DNA of 64,000 nt, taken from the NCBI GenBank assembly GCA_024233215.1, contig JACKPW010000003.1:186001-250000 (forward strand). Direction: 5' to 3'. Source of the DNA: Verrucomicrobiales bacterium (GTDB lineage Bacteria; Verrucomicrobiota; Verrucomicrobiia; Limisphaerales; J093). Both the position numbers and the translations under genes were made by a program. Shown here piece by piece: positions 24,810 to 32,278 of the stretch (within the stretch, counting starts at the first letter, position 1; each line of letters opens with the position of its first letter). The notes beneath the pieces were generated by a model. That model worked only from the letters and a program-made list of their open reading frames with translations, ran no database searches and had not been told where the DNA came from.

Positions 24810-26018
24810 TCATTGGGTCGGGCGCAAGGCCTCCCGCATTCGATCGCGGTTCAGCGGCTTTACGTCGCGCACGATCTCCTCGCGCATCGCCTGCCCCGGC
24901 CCGGTTTGCTGCGGATAGGAGAGGAATTGCAGTTCAATACCCAGCGCTTCCGCGCATTTCCAGGCCATCAGCGGCCAGATGCCACCCAACTCCCCGACGA
25001 GCGGCAGACTGCCCTCGTGCCGGGCGAACCCGGACATCTCCATGCGGAACGGCACCTCAAACGTCTTCGTCTTGGGAAGCCCCTCGGCAATGGCCCGGGT
25101 CACCCCGCCGCTGCCGCGCTCAACTTCCCAGACCTGTTCCAGGGCGGGATCGAGATCGATCCGGACAAGCGTCTTCCCGGCCAGGCTGTAGCTGTAGCGT
25201 CCCTCCCACGCCGACCACAAACCGTGTCCCGTGTAGGTCTCGAGCGGTCCGTCGTGAATTTCCTGGGTCAACGCGACCCCGGATTCGATGATCACATCGG
25301 CAGAGTCCAACAGACGCGCCAACCGGCCGGCGCGTTCGGTGAGTGAAAGGCTGTCCCCGATGCACAGACCCACCGCGCCGCCGCCAATCAGTTGGGGGAT
25401 GGTCACCACCACCGGCAGGCCCAACCGGGCGCCGATGCCGATCATGGTGCGTTCATCGGCCCCCAAACCCGCCACCTCCTCGAAGGACCGGCCGTGTTCG
25501 CGCGCAAGGCCCGTGATCTCCGGCGCAAGCTGTTCCACCCACAAACCCATCGGATACCCGAGGTTGCCGGCGGCCTTGATGAGCGTGCTGCCAGGCGCCT
25601 GCTTCAGTTTCTCCACCAACTCCCAGTCGATCGACACATCACGACCGACCGCCTGCATCGCGTCGTCCGTCATGACCGAGAGTTCGAAGATCCCGCCCCG
25701 CGGCAGGATCGCGGTGGGCAGGCCCAGGGACTCGCCGGCACATCGTTTCACCCGGTCGAGAGTACCCCCCATCTCGTGGGCCACGACCGCGGAACTCGTG
25801 GTCACTCCGGCCACCAACCCGGCTCTCATCAGTTCGGCAATCAACGTGGTGACGCCCTCGTGAAGGTTCGGGCCGCTGCCGGTGACCACCACCACCTTGC
25901 CGCCCCGCTGCCGGGCGGTGACGATTCGCGCGACCGCCTCTTCCAGCCGCGCCTGGGTCCGGGCGGGAAGCTGGTCGAACAGCGACCGCAACAGGGACTT
26001 GTCAACGTATGCAGCCAT
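24810..26018 (-). CDS. Conserved protein of unknown function, 402 residues
   Basis: Soluble, no signal peptide. I do not recognise a named family. The N-terminus has a helical lead (LFDQLPARTQARLEEAVARI), then a Rossmann-like strand-loop (KVVVVTGSGPNLHEGVTTLI), a Ser/Thr patch (GVTTSSAVVAHEMGGTLDRV) and further Gly-rich loops (IPQLIGGGAVGLCIGDSLSL). HDGPLETYTGHGLWSAWEGR and RIDLDPALEQVWEVERG follow. The fold suggests a nucleotide- or cofactor-dependent enzyme. It is the gene just before the SSS symporter (10-base gap), behind DUF1349 and sialidase-like genes, so a cytoplasmic step in breaking down the imported compound is a reasonable inference. Confidence 0.75.
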   Translation of the reverse strand: MAAYVDKSLLRSLFDQLPARTQARLEEAVARIVTARQRGGKVVVVTGSGPNLHEGVTTLIAELMRAGLVAGVTTSSAVVAHEMGGTLDRVKRCAGESLGLPTAILPRGGIFELSVMTDDAMQAVGRDVSIDWELVEKLKQAPGSTLIKAAGNLGYPMGLWVEQLAPEITGLAREHGRSFEEVAGLGADERTMIGIGARLGLPVVVTIPQLIGGGAVGLCIGDSLSLTERAGRLARLLDSADVIIESGVALTQEIHDGPLETYTGHGLWSAWEGRYSYSLAGKTLVRIDLDPALEQVWEVERGSGGVTRAIAEGLPKTKTFEVPFRMEMSGFARHEGSLPLVGELGGIWPLMAWKCAEALGIELQFLSYPQQTGPGQAMREEIVRDVKPLNRDRMREALRPTQ

Positions 26019-26027
26019 GGTTGGGAG

Positions 26028-26660
26028 TCAGTCTGGCGGGATCGGTGCGGGCACGCGCTCGATCCGGAGAAAGGCGAAGTCGGCGCGGAATCCGGCCGCC
26101 TTGGGGGAGCAGGCGTAAAGGCCCACGCGCAAAGGCATGGTTTCCTGCCAATGCAGTCGAGCCATGCGCATCAACCGCCATGCCTCCCCAGCAGCCGACG
26201 CGAACTCCACCTGGACGTCCGCCCCCCGTTTGGTGAGCCGCAAGTGCAGTGCGGCATCCGGAAAGGGAAAATCCTGGAGCGACCAGTCGGAGCAGCCGTG
26301 ATTCGTCACCACCACCCCCAATTGGGGAGGTCCCTCGAGTTCGTGCTCCACCGAGGTCTTGATCCAGCAGTCCGCGTCGCCCCGAATCATCAGCCCCGCC
26401 TGGTCGTACTGATGGACCGCATGGAACCGCACTCCTGTGCTCAAGACGAAGTCGCCACGCAGTTCCAGACCGAGGAGGTGCCCATTGTCGGCACTGAAAC
26501 CATAGTGCGTTCGCTGCCAGAAATCCGTCTGCCCGTCAGGCTCGACCACCAGGCCCGAACCACCCGGATCCAGCCGCCAACGGTTCGGCGGATTGAACCA
26601 CACCAACCGCGCATCGGGTGTCGTGCCATCAAACGCTTCGTGCAGCAGCAGCTCGTTCAT
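26028..26660 (-). CDS. DUF1349-domain protein
   Basis: About 210 residues matching the DUF1349 concanavalin-like beta-sandwich: NPPNRWRLDPGGSGLVVEPD, TDFWQRTHYGF, HAVHQYDQAGLMIRGDADCW and MRVGLYACSPKAAGFRADFA-like sequence near the end. Such domains are usually glycan-binding or assist glycoside metabolism. ATG 26660 gives the family-sized protein; the frame stays open to ATG 26756. There is no signal peptide with the chosen start. The stop lies 9 bases before the 402-aa gene, so the two are probably co-transcribed. Confidence 0.85.
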   Translation of the reverse strand: MNELLLHEAFDGTTPDARLVWFNPPNRWRLDPGGSGLVVEPDGQTDFWQRTHYGFSADNGHLLGLELRGDFVLSTGVRFHAVHQYDQAGLMIRGDADCWIKTSVEHELEGPPQLGVVVTNHGCSDWSLQDFPFPDAALHLRLTKRGADVQVEFASAAGEAWRLMRMARLHWQETMPLRVGLYACSPKAAGFRADFAFLRIERVPAPIPPD

Positions 26661-26828
26661 CCCAGCCAGCGGGGTTGAAACGTGGATCGACACACCGGGA
26701 CGCCCATTCCCAGGGACCGGGGCAATCGTCGCCCTGCCTCCGTTGGGTGCGGACATCCGGCGGACCTCGGAGGCTCAGGCCGAAGGACGGATCGGCGTTT
26801 ATCCGCGTTCATCTACGGTGTCACGGGT

Positions 26829-28100
26829 TCAAGGCTCGGCGACGCTCTCCCGGATCCAGTCCGGCTCCAGGGTCACGTGCTTGATGCTTCGGCCGGTGTT
26901 CGCCCCGGGTTGATGGGTGTAGGTCACCTGGATGCGCCCGTCGCGCGTCTGGATGATCGAGGGATAGTGGAAGCCTCCGCCCGGCGTGGACTCCAGGTGG
27001 CGACGCCACTTCCAGGACCGTCCCTCATCCTTGGACATCGCCAGGGCCAGCGTGTGGCGGTCCGTTTCGGAGTCGTTGTAAACCAGGACCCAGCGGCCGT
27101 CCCGCAACACCAGGGCCTCCACACTCGAATTGGGATTGGGCAGGTCGGTCGGCTCGGCCAACGACCAGCTCTCCCCGTCGTCCCGCGACTCGCTCACGAG
27201 AATCCGGTGCGTCAACTGCTCGTCCTGGCCGTCATCGAAGGACTCCTCGCGCAGGTAGGCCAACAACGTCCCGTCCTTTCTCCGGACCACGCTCGGCTGG
27301 TTCAGGGCGGGGCCAATGATCGGGCTGCTGGCGCGCCACGACCGGCCCTGATCATCCGAGATCGCCATGAGACAGGCCACGAACCCATCGGAATAGAGGG
27401 GCAACAGGATTCGTCCACTGGGGAGCACCACGGCATGGCAGCGGGTCATCCATCCGCGTTGCCGCCGGCTTGGGTCCCAGGCTGCCAGTTGCAGTCGCGC
27501 CATCGCCTCCCGCAGCGCCGCGCCCCGCGGCTCGTCGAGCCCCGGCAACGAGGGGAGCATCTGGTGGAACTTCGCCTCCATTTCAGCCGCAAAACGGTCA
27601 CCGGGTTTCAGCAGCAAGTCGTCCTGCCAGTCCCACCTGGGCGGCCCCTCCCCGCCGTAATTCCGCGCCTGGCGAAACCGCAGCAGGGAATCCTCCCAGC
27701 GCTCCGCCGGAACCGCGATCCAGAACAGCCAGAGTTCATCGGTCGGCCCCACGAACAACACCGGATTACAGTCGGGAAGGTCGGGGGTATCCGCCATCGG
27801 GAACACCTCGCTCCACGACGCGGCGCCTGGCTTCAATCGCGCGCCCTGGATCACCACGTCCGGACTCCGCCGTTCCCCGGAACCGCGAAACCAGGCGCAG
27901 AGCAGACTGCCGTCCGGACACTCCACGATGGAGCTCGCATGGACATGCTTGGGTTGCAGGGGAAAGACCAGGCGTTCCTGGTACAGGGGTTGGTTGCCGG
28001 CCATCAGGCCGGGGGCTAATCCGAACCAAACGGCCGTCAGCCAGGCGACTGCCCGGCGCCGTCGGTCTCCGGTGGGAGCGAGGGAAGATGGCGTAATCAT
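26829..28100 (-). CDS. Sialidase-like (BNR-repeat) exo-hydrolase
   Basis: A 423-residue protein with an N-terminal hydrophobic segment (AVAWLTAVWFGLAPGLMAG), probably exported. It has a six-bladed sialidase-type propeller with Asp-box repeats ISDDQGRSW, SESRDDGESW and SKDEGRSW, and a start HASSIVECPDGSLLCAWFRG (Arg of the catalytic triad style) with NPNSSVEALVLRDGRWVLVY. This subgroup, often labelled sialidase family or exo-alpha-sialidase, is broad; activity on sialic acid is not assured. ATG 28100 is preferred over an upstream ATG at 28139. It heads a likely unit with DUF1349, the 402-aa protein and the symporter. Confidence 0.85.
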   Translation of the reverse strand: MITPSSLAPTGDRRRRAVAWLTAVWFGLAPGLMAGNQPLYQERLVFPLQPKHVHASSIVECPDGSLLCAWFRGSGERRSPDVVIQGARLKPGAASWSEVFPMADTPDLPDCNPVLFVGPTDELWLFWIAVPAERWEDSLLRFRQARNYGGEGPPRWDWQDDLLLKPGDRFAAEMEAKFHQMLPSLPGLDEPRGAALREAMARLQLAAWDPSRRQRGWMTRCHAVVLPSGRILLPLYSDGFVACLMAISDDQGRSWRASSPIIGPALNQPSVVRRKDGTLLAYLREESFDDGQDEQLTHRILVSESRDDGESWSLAEPTDLPNPNSSVEALVLRDGRWVLVYNDSETDRHTLALAMSKDEGRSWKWRRHLESTPGGGFHYPSIIQTRDGRIQVTYTHQPGANTGRSIKHVTLEPDWIRESVAEP

Positions 28101-28228
28101 CGGTTTCCAGTGCGAAACACCCCCGGCTGCAGGCGTCATGCCCGGGCGTGGTTACACGCGACCCTGTCCTCCCATCGCCGGAAAGTCGAGACCAGACCAC
28201 CGGATGCGCGCACGGCGGGCGGGCAGGG

Positions 28229-28391
28229 CCAGTGACAAAGTCAGTGCAAGTCGTTGGTTCGTAGCGCAGATATCGGATCTGCTGTATCGCCGAATTCAAT
28301 TCGGCAGACCGTCCGAACCTTCGAGCGCTTGCGGATTGCGAAAGCCGCCATACAGCAGATTTGGAAATCTGCGCTACGACTTTGTCACTGG
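28229..28391. repeat. Nested inverted-repeat element, 163 bp
   Basis: The outermost arms are CCAGTGACAAAGTC (28229-28242) and GACTTTGTCACTGG (28378-28391), perfect over 14 bp. A second, imperfect pair of about 30 bp follows (28259-28287 and 28350-28379), built from TCGTAGCGCAGAT and ATCTGCTGTAT. Each arm can itself fold (GCAGAT..ATCTGC), and a CGAATT/AATTCG hairpin lies inside near 28290-28306. It lies between the convergently placed ends of GH27 and the start of the sialidase-like gene and has no coding signal. Confidence 0.75.
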
Positions 28392-28420
28392 CCCCGCAGC
28401 GGGGAGCGTGGCCGGCCCGG

Positions 28421-30094
28421 TCAGCGCCCCGCAATCACCCGCGGATTGGCCCAGTTGCCCAGGCTCTTGTCTCCGTCGAAGAGAAGCATCAGGCACTGCA
28501 CGTCCCTGAGTTCGATGTCGATTTCCCTGGGGGGTGAATCGCCGGACATGTCGCGACTGTCCCAGAGGACCTTGTTGGCGAAGAAATCCTCGTTGTAAAC
28601 GCGGAATCGTCCCCTGGCATCCTGCGGCGTGGCCGGGTCGATCGCCACCACCGCCTTGAACCGGTCGGCGCGGCCATTGAGCTTGAACATGAAGGCGGAT
28701 TTCGCCCTGCAACCGAATCCCTTGGGAAAGGTCTCCTCGCCGATGATGATGGGCCCGCCGTTAAAGGTCGTGTTGTAGGCGGGAGCGTTGTTCGCCTTCC
28801 AAATGTAGTAGAGATCGCTCAGTGGGGTCTCGCCGGCATGAGTGACGGTGTATTTTTCGGGCGCCATGGGAGCCGGCATGGGGAGGAGGGGACCGGGCTT
28901 TCCGACCTTGATCATGCGGTGTTCATGCTGGCGCAGTCCACGAGCCGTGAACTGTCCGCTGAATTCCCCCAGGTCCCCGCGGGCCCAGAGATCCCGCACG
29001 GGCTGGGAGCCGGCCAGGCCGATCTGTTCCCAGGACACGGTGACGTCGGCCGGTTCGCCGCCCTTGTTCAACAGCATGACGGCGGTGGTGCCATCCGCCA
29101 GCGGCTTGTTGTAGATTTCGCAGCCGTCGCGTTCGAGGATCCGGTAACCCTGCACGCCGCGTGGATCCTGATTCACAGCGATCAACTCGGGAGCGGTCAG
29201 GACCTGGCGCACATCCTCGCTCATGGTGCGGAGGTCGTTCCCCGCCATCAACGGCGCCGCCAGGATGCACCAAAGGCCGAAATGCGTCCGGTCGCCGGCC
29301 GGTTTCCGGTCGTCGGGAATGTGTTTCAGGTTGCCCACCTGCAACATGTCGGGATCGTTCCAGTGCCCGGGACCGGCAAACTGCCACAAGCCATTGAAAG
29401 CCGGGTGAATGGCCCGGTCGGCGGCGGAGGTGCCGGCGCAGTGATAGACCGAGTCCATCCAGGGATAGATGTCCCCGGAGGTTCGCCACAGTTGCGCCGA
29501 TTCCTTCCCGCCCCAGGCCCAGGCCGCGTTACCGAAATCCGAAATGCTCAGGACAACCGGCCGCCCGGTGGCATCGAGATGCCGCCGGTAGATGGCGTAA
29601 TCCTCGGAACTCATTCTGCCGTTGCTTTCCGCGAAGCAACTGTCCAGCTTGAGGTAATCGACCCCCCACCCGGCGAAGGTCTCCATGTCGGTCTTTTCGT
29701 GACCGAGGCTGCCCGGCAACTGCTGGCAGGTCCATTTTCCGCGGTCCTCGTAGATGCCAAACTTCAACCCCTCGCCGTGAAGGTGGTCGCCGATGGCCTT
29801 CATCCCATGGGGAAACTTCACCGGATCCGCCTGCAGGCGACCGTGCTCGTCCCGCGTGTCGGCCATCCATGCGTCGTCGAGCACCAGATACCGGTAACCG
29901 GCATCGCGCATGCCCGAGCGGACCATCGCGTCGGCAATGGCCCGGATCTTCTGCTCGTCGATGTCCTTCTGGAAACAGTTCCAACTGTTCCAGCCCATCG
30001 GCGGCGTCGGGGCCAGTTCCGGGTTGGCTGCCCCGGCGAGAGTCGGGAGCAGAACGGCTGCGACCATCCAGGCCGGGTTCATCCATCGAGCCAT
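28421..30094 (-). CDS. GH27 alpha-galactosidase with C-terminal NPCBM domain
   Basis: Secreted 557-residue glycoside hydrolase, signal peptide MNPAWMVAAVLLPTLAGAAN. GH27 features in order: PPMGWNSWNCF at the barrel start, YLVLDDAWM, GIYEDRGKWTC, the nucleophile motif DYLKLDSC, the acid/base region WRTSGDIYPW and AGPGHWNDPDML. A small beta-domain follows, then an NPCBM-type module (about residues 420-555, YIWKANNAPAYNTTFNGGPI, GFGCRAKSAFMFKLNG). It removes terminal alpha-D-galactose, or beta-L-arabinopyranose in some relatives. ATG 30082 is an alternative start. The next gene upstream on the strand ends at 30155, so co-transcription is possible. Confidence 0.95.
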   Translation of the reverse strand: MARWMNPAWMVAAVLLPTLAGAANPELAPTPPMGWNSWNCFQKDIDEQKIRAIADAMVRSGMRDAGYRYLVLDDAWMADTRDEHGRLQADPVKFPHGMKAIGDHLHGEGLKFGIYEDRGKWTCQQLPGSLGHEKTDMETFAGWGVDYLKLDSCFAESNGRMSSEDYAIYRRHLDATGRPVVLSISDFGNAAWAWGGKESAQLWRTSGDIYPWMDSVYHCAGTSAADRAIHPAFNGLWQFAGPGHWNDPDMLQVGNLKHIPDDRKPAGDRTHFGLWCILAAPLMAGNDLRTMSEDVRQVLTAPELIAVNQDPRGVQGYRILERDGCEIYNKPLADGTTAVMLLNKGGEPADVTVSWEQIGLAGSQPVRDLWARGDLGEFSGQFTARGLRQHEHRMIKVGKPGPLLPMPAPMAPEKYTVTHAGETPLSDLYYIWKANNAPAYNTTFNGGPIIIGEETFPKGFGCRAKSAFMFKLNGRADRFKAVVAIDPATPQDARGRFRVYNEDFFANKVLWDSRDMSGDSPPREIDIELRDVQCLMLLFDGDKSLGNWANPRVIAGR

Positions 30095-30154
30095 GTCTTG
30101 GTTGTTCGTAGGGCGGAGGCTGGAGGGTGGCTGATCAAGCGTGGGGCTGCGAGC

Positions 30155-32017
30155 TCACTGACCCTGCTGCGATGCCGCTTCCTGGAATGCCCCACGCACG
30201 TCGGAAGCATCGGAGTTCGGGAAGTTCGAGCGCTGGACCATCAGCACGTAGACCCGCTCCTTGACGGGATCGATCCAGGCCTGGGTGCCGTAAGCGCCAC
30301 CATGTCCGAACGTCCCCGGCGACAGCGCGGCAGTAACGCCCTCGGGTTCGCGCACAACACAAACCCCCAGGCCCCAGCCGTTGCCCTCGGTGAAGCCCGT
30401 CTTCAGGTCGCTCGTGGAGACACGGGACATCAGGGCGACCGTCCCGGGCTTGAGCAGTTGACGGCCGTCGAGCGCACCGTGGTTCAACAGCATCCGGCAA
30501 AACCGGGCATAATCGGATGCCGTGGAGAACAGACCGCCGTTTGGCGCCGGGTAGCGGTCGCGAAAAGCCGGTGAAGCCCCGTTGAGAAAGGCAATCGGCA
30601 CCTCCTGAAGGACGCCGCCGTTCGACTGATAGGAGCGGGCCAGTCGCGGGAGTTGCGCGTCGGTCAGGTAGAAACCGGTGTCCCGCATCCCGAGCGGATC
30701 GAACAGTCGCTGCTGGAGAAACTCCGGGAACGTCCGGCCGGAGACGACTTCAACGATCCGGCCCAGAGTATTGATACCGGACTGGCAGTAGCGCCACTCC
30801 GTGCCCGGCACAAACGCGAGCGTGCGGTTGGCATAGAACGGAATCACCTCCGCGAGGGAACGCGCCGACCGGTATTGCTCCCGGGTGGCTTCCGGCATGC
30901 CGGAGGTGTGCGTCAGCAGATGGCGCAGGGTGAGCCGCGCCGCCTGGCCGTCCGGGGTCTTGAAGGTGGCGAGTTCGGGCAGGTACTTCCCGACCGGATC
31001 GTCCACGGAGAGTTTCCCCTCGTCCTGCAGCATCAGGATCGCGGCAGCGGTCAACGGCTTGGTCATCGAAGCGATCCAGAAGATCGCGTCAGTCTCCATC
31101 GGTTTCACCGCGGCGATGTCGGCCTGTCCGGTGGCTTCGAGGTGGAGGATGTCATCCGGCGTGGCGACCAGCGTCACCGCCCCGGCGATTTCACGGCATG
31201 CGATGGCCTCCTGCATCGCGGCGGAAACAGCGGGCCTCACCGGAATTGGCTGGAAGGGCAGCGGCAACACCTGGATGTCCTTGAACCGCATTCGCAGTTC
31301 GTCGCCGCTGTGCAACTGCAACGCGAAATGGCCGGAGCGCCCCACCCGATGCCGCCGATGCGCCACGTTGTCGAGCACGCCCGCGCCCTGCCAGTCGGTG
31401 CGCACGATGCCGTTGAGGATCGTTTTGACCTGCGTTCCCCGGCAGATGAGCGTGAGATCATTCCAGCCTTCCTCCGCATACCTGAAGACGTGGCGCAGCG
31501 GAGCGAGGTCCGGGGGCATGCGCGAGTCCGGCAGACTGGGAAAGACCCAGCGTCGCTCCTCGCGCGTCTCGTCATAGATCAACCCGGTCCGCCAGGACAT
31601 GGATTCGGGCGGGTGGATGTCCACCTGGGGGCCGTCCAGCCAGCCGCCCCCGGTGGCCTCGTCGAACCGGCTGCGGAACTGCAGGCCGCTGTTCCCCGGC
31701 GATTCCGCAAAGGCCTGGAATTTCAGTCGCAGTTCGAAATCTGAAAACTCCCGGTCCGTCAGGAGCCAGACGTAGTTGTGGTTCTTGCGCCCCATTGAGT
31801 CGCAGACGATCATGCCGTCCTCGACCTTCCAGAACCCCTTGTCACGATCCTGCGCCTGGCACTGGACGCTCCAACCGGAGAGGTCCCGGCCGTTGAAGAG
31901 GGACACCCATTCCTGCGCCAGGCTTAAAGTGCAGGCCGCGGGTAGCAGAAGCGGGCTGGCAAGAGCCAATGGAAGCACGGTCCGATTCCCAACAAGGCAT
32001 TTCAGGTGGCGGAGCAT
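30155..32017 (-). CDS. Fusion of DUF1080 (3-keto-disaccharide hydrolase-like) and class C beta-lactamase-like serine hydrolase
   Basis: A 620-residue exported protein with signal VLPLALASPLLLPAACTLSL. Residues about 40-255 are a DUF1080 jelly-roll (WVSLFNGRDLSGWSVQCQAQ, GFWKVEDGMIVCDSMG, NSGLQFRSRF), a fold found in glycan-binding and 3-keto-glycoside hydrolases. Residues about 265-610 are a beta-lactamase/penicillin-binding-protein-like hydrolase: SxxK as ASMTKPL (Ser about 316), a YxS/N-type YCQSGIN, and HGGAYGT in place of KTG. These serine hydrolases are commonly esterases or D-aminopeptidases rather than resistance enzymes. ATG 32017 suits the signal peptide; ATG 32053 is possible. Confidence 0.88.
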   Translation of the reverse strand: MLRHLKCLVGNRTVLPLALASPLLLPAACTLSLAQEWVSLFNGRDLSGWSVQCQAQDRDKGFWKVEDGMIVCDSMGRKNHNYVWLLTDREFSDFELRLKFQAFAESPGNSGLQFRSRFDEATGGGWLDGPQVDIHPPESMSWRTGLIYDETREERRWVFPSLPDSRMPPDLAPLRHVFRYAEEGWNDLTLICRGTQVKTILNGIVRTDWQGAGVLDNVAHRRHRVGRSGHFALQLHSGDELRMRFKDIQVLPLPFQPIPVRPAVSAAMQEAIACREIAGAVTLVATPDDILHLEATGQADIAAVKPMETDAIFWIASMTKPLTAAAILMLQDEGKLSVDDPVGKYLPELATFKTPDGQAARLTLRHLLTHTSGMPEATREQYRSARSLAEVIPFYANRTLAFVPGTEWRYCQSGINTLGRIVEVVSGRTFPEFLQQRLFDPLGMRDTGFYLTDAQLPRLARSYQSNGGVLQEVPIAFLNGASPAFRDRYPAPNGGLFSTASDYARFCRMLLNHGALDGRQLLKPGTVALMSRVSTSDLKTGFTEGNGWGLGVCVVREPEGVTAALSPGTFGHGGAYGTQAWIDPVKERVYVLMVQRSNFPNSDASDVRGAFQEAASQQGQ

Positions 32018-32278
32018 GCGGTGATCATGGGCCAGGGCTGGAAGCCGCGTCAAGCGATGGCGCGGCCAGCCCCACCGACTCCTGCGGGTTCGTCCCTGGT
32101 GTTTCGCGCGTCCGGCGGTTCCCTGCGGTGCCTGGCTTCAGCGCGCGACCTGCGCCAACACCGCAGGCCCCCTGCCTGGGTGTCGTCAGCCGTCGGACAT
32201 GGAAGGCTGAGTCCGAAGAATCTGTCCGCGCTCATCCGCGGTTTCCCTGGCGAACGGTGGCGGCTCCCGTCAGCGCCC

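Noticed and set aside
30155..31100. Antibiotic-resistance beta-lactamase
   Set aside because: SxxK is present, but KTG is replaced by HGG and the domain is fused to DUF1080 within a glycan-degrading neighbourhood, so an esterase or peptidase role is more likely.
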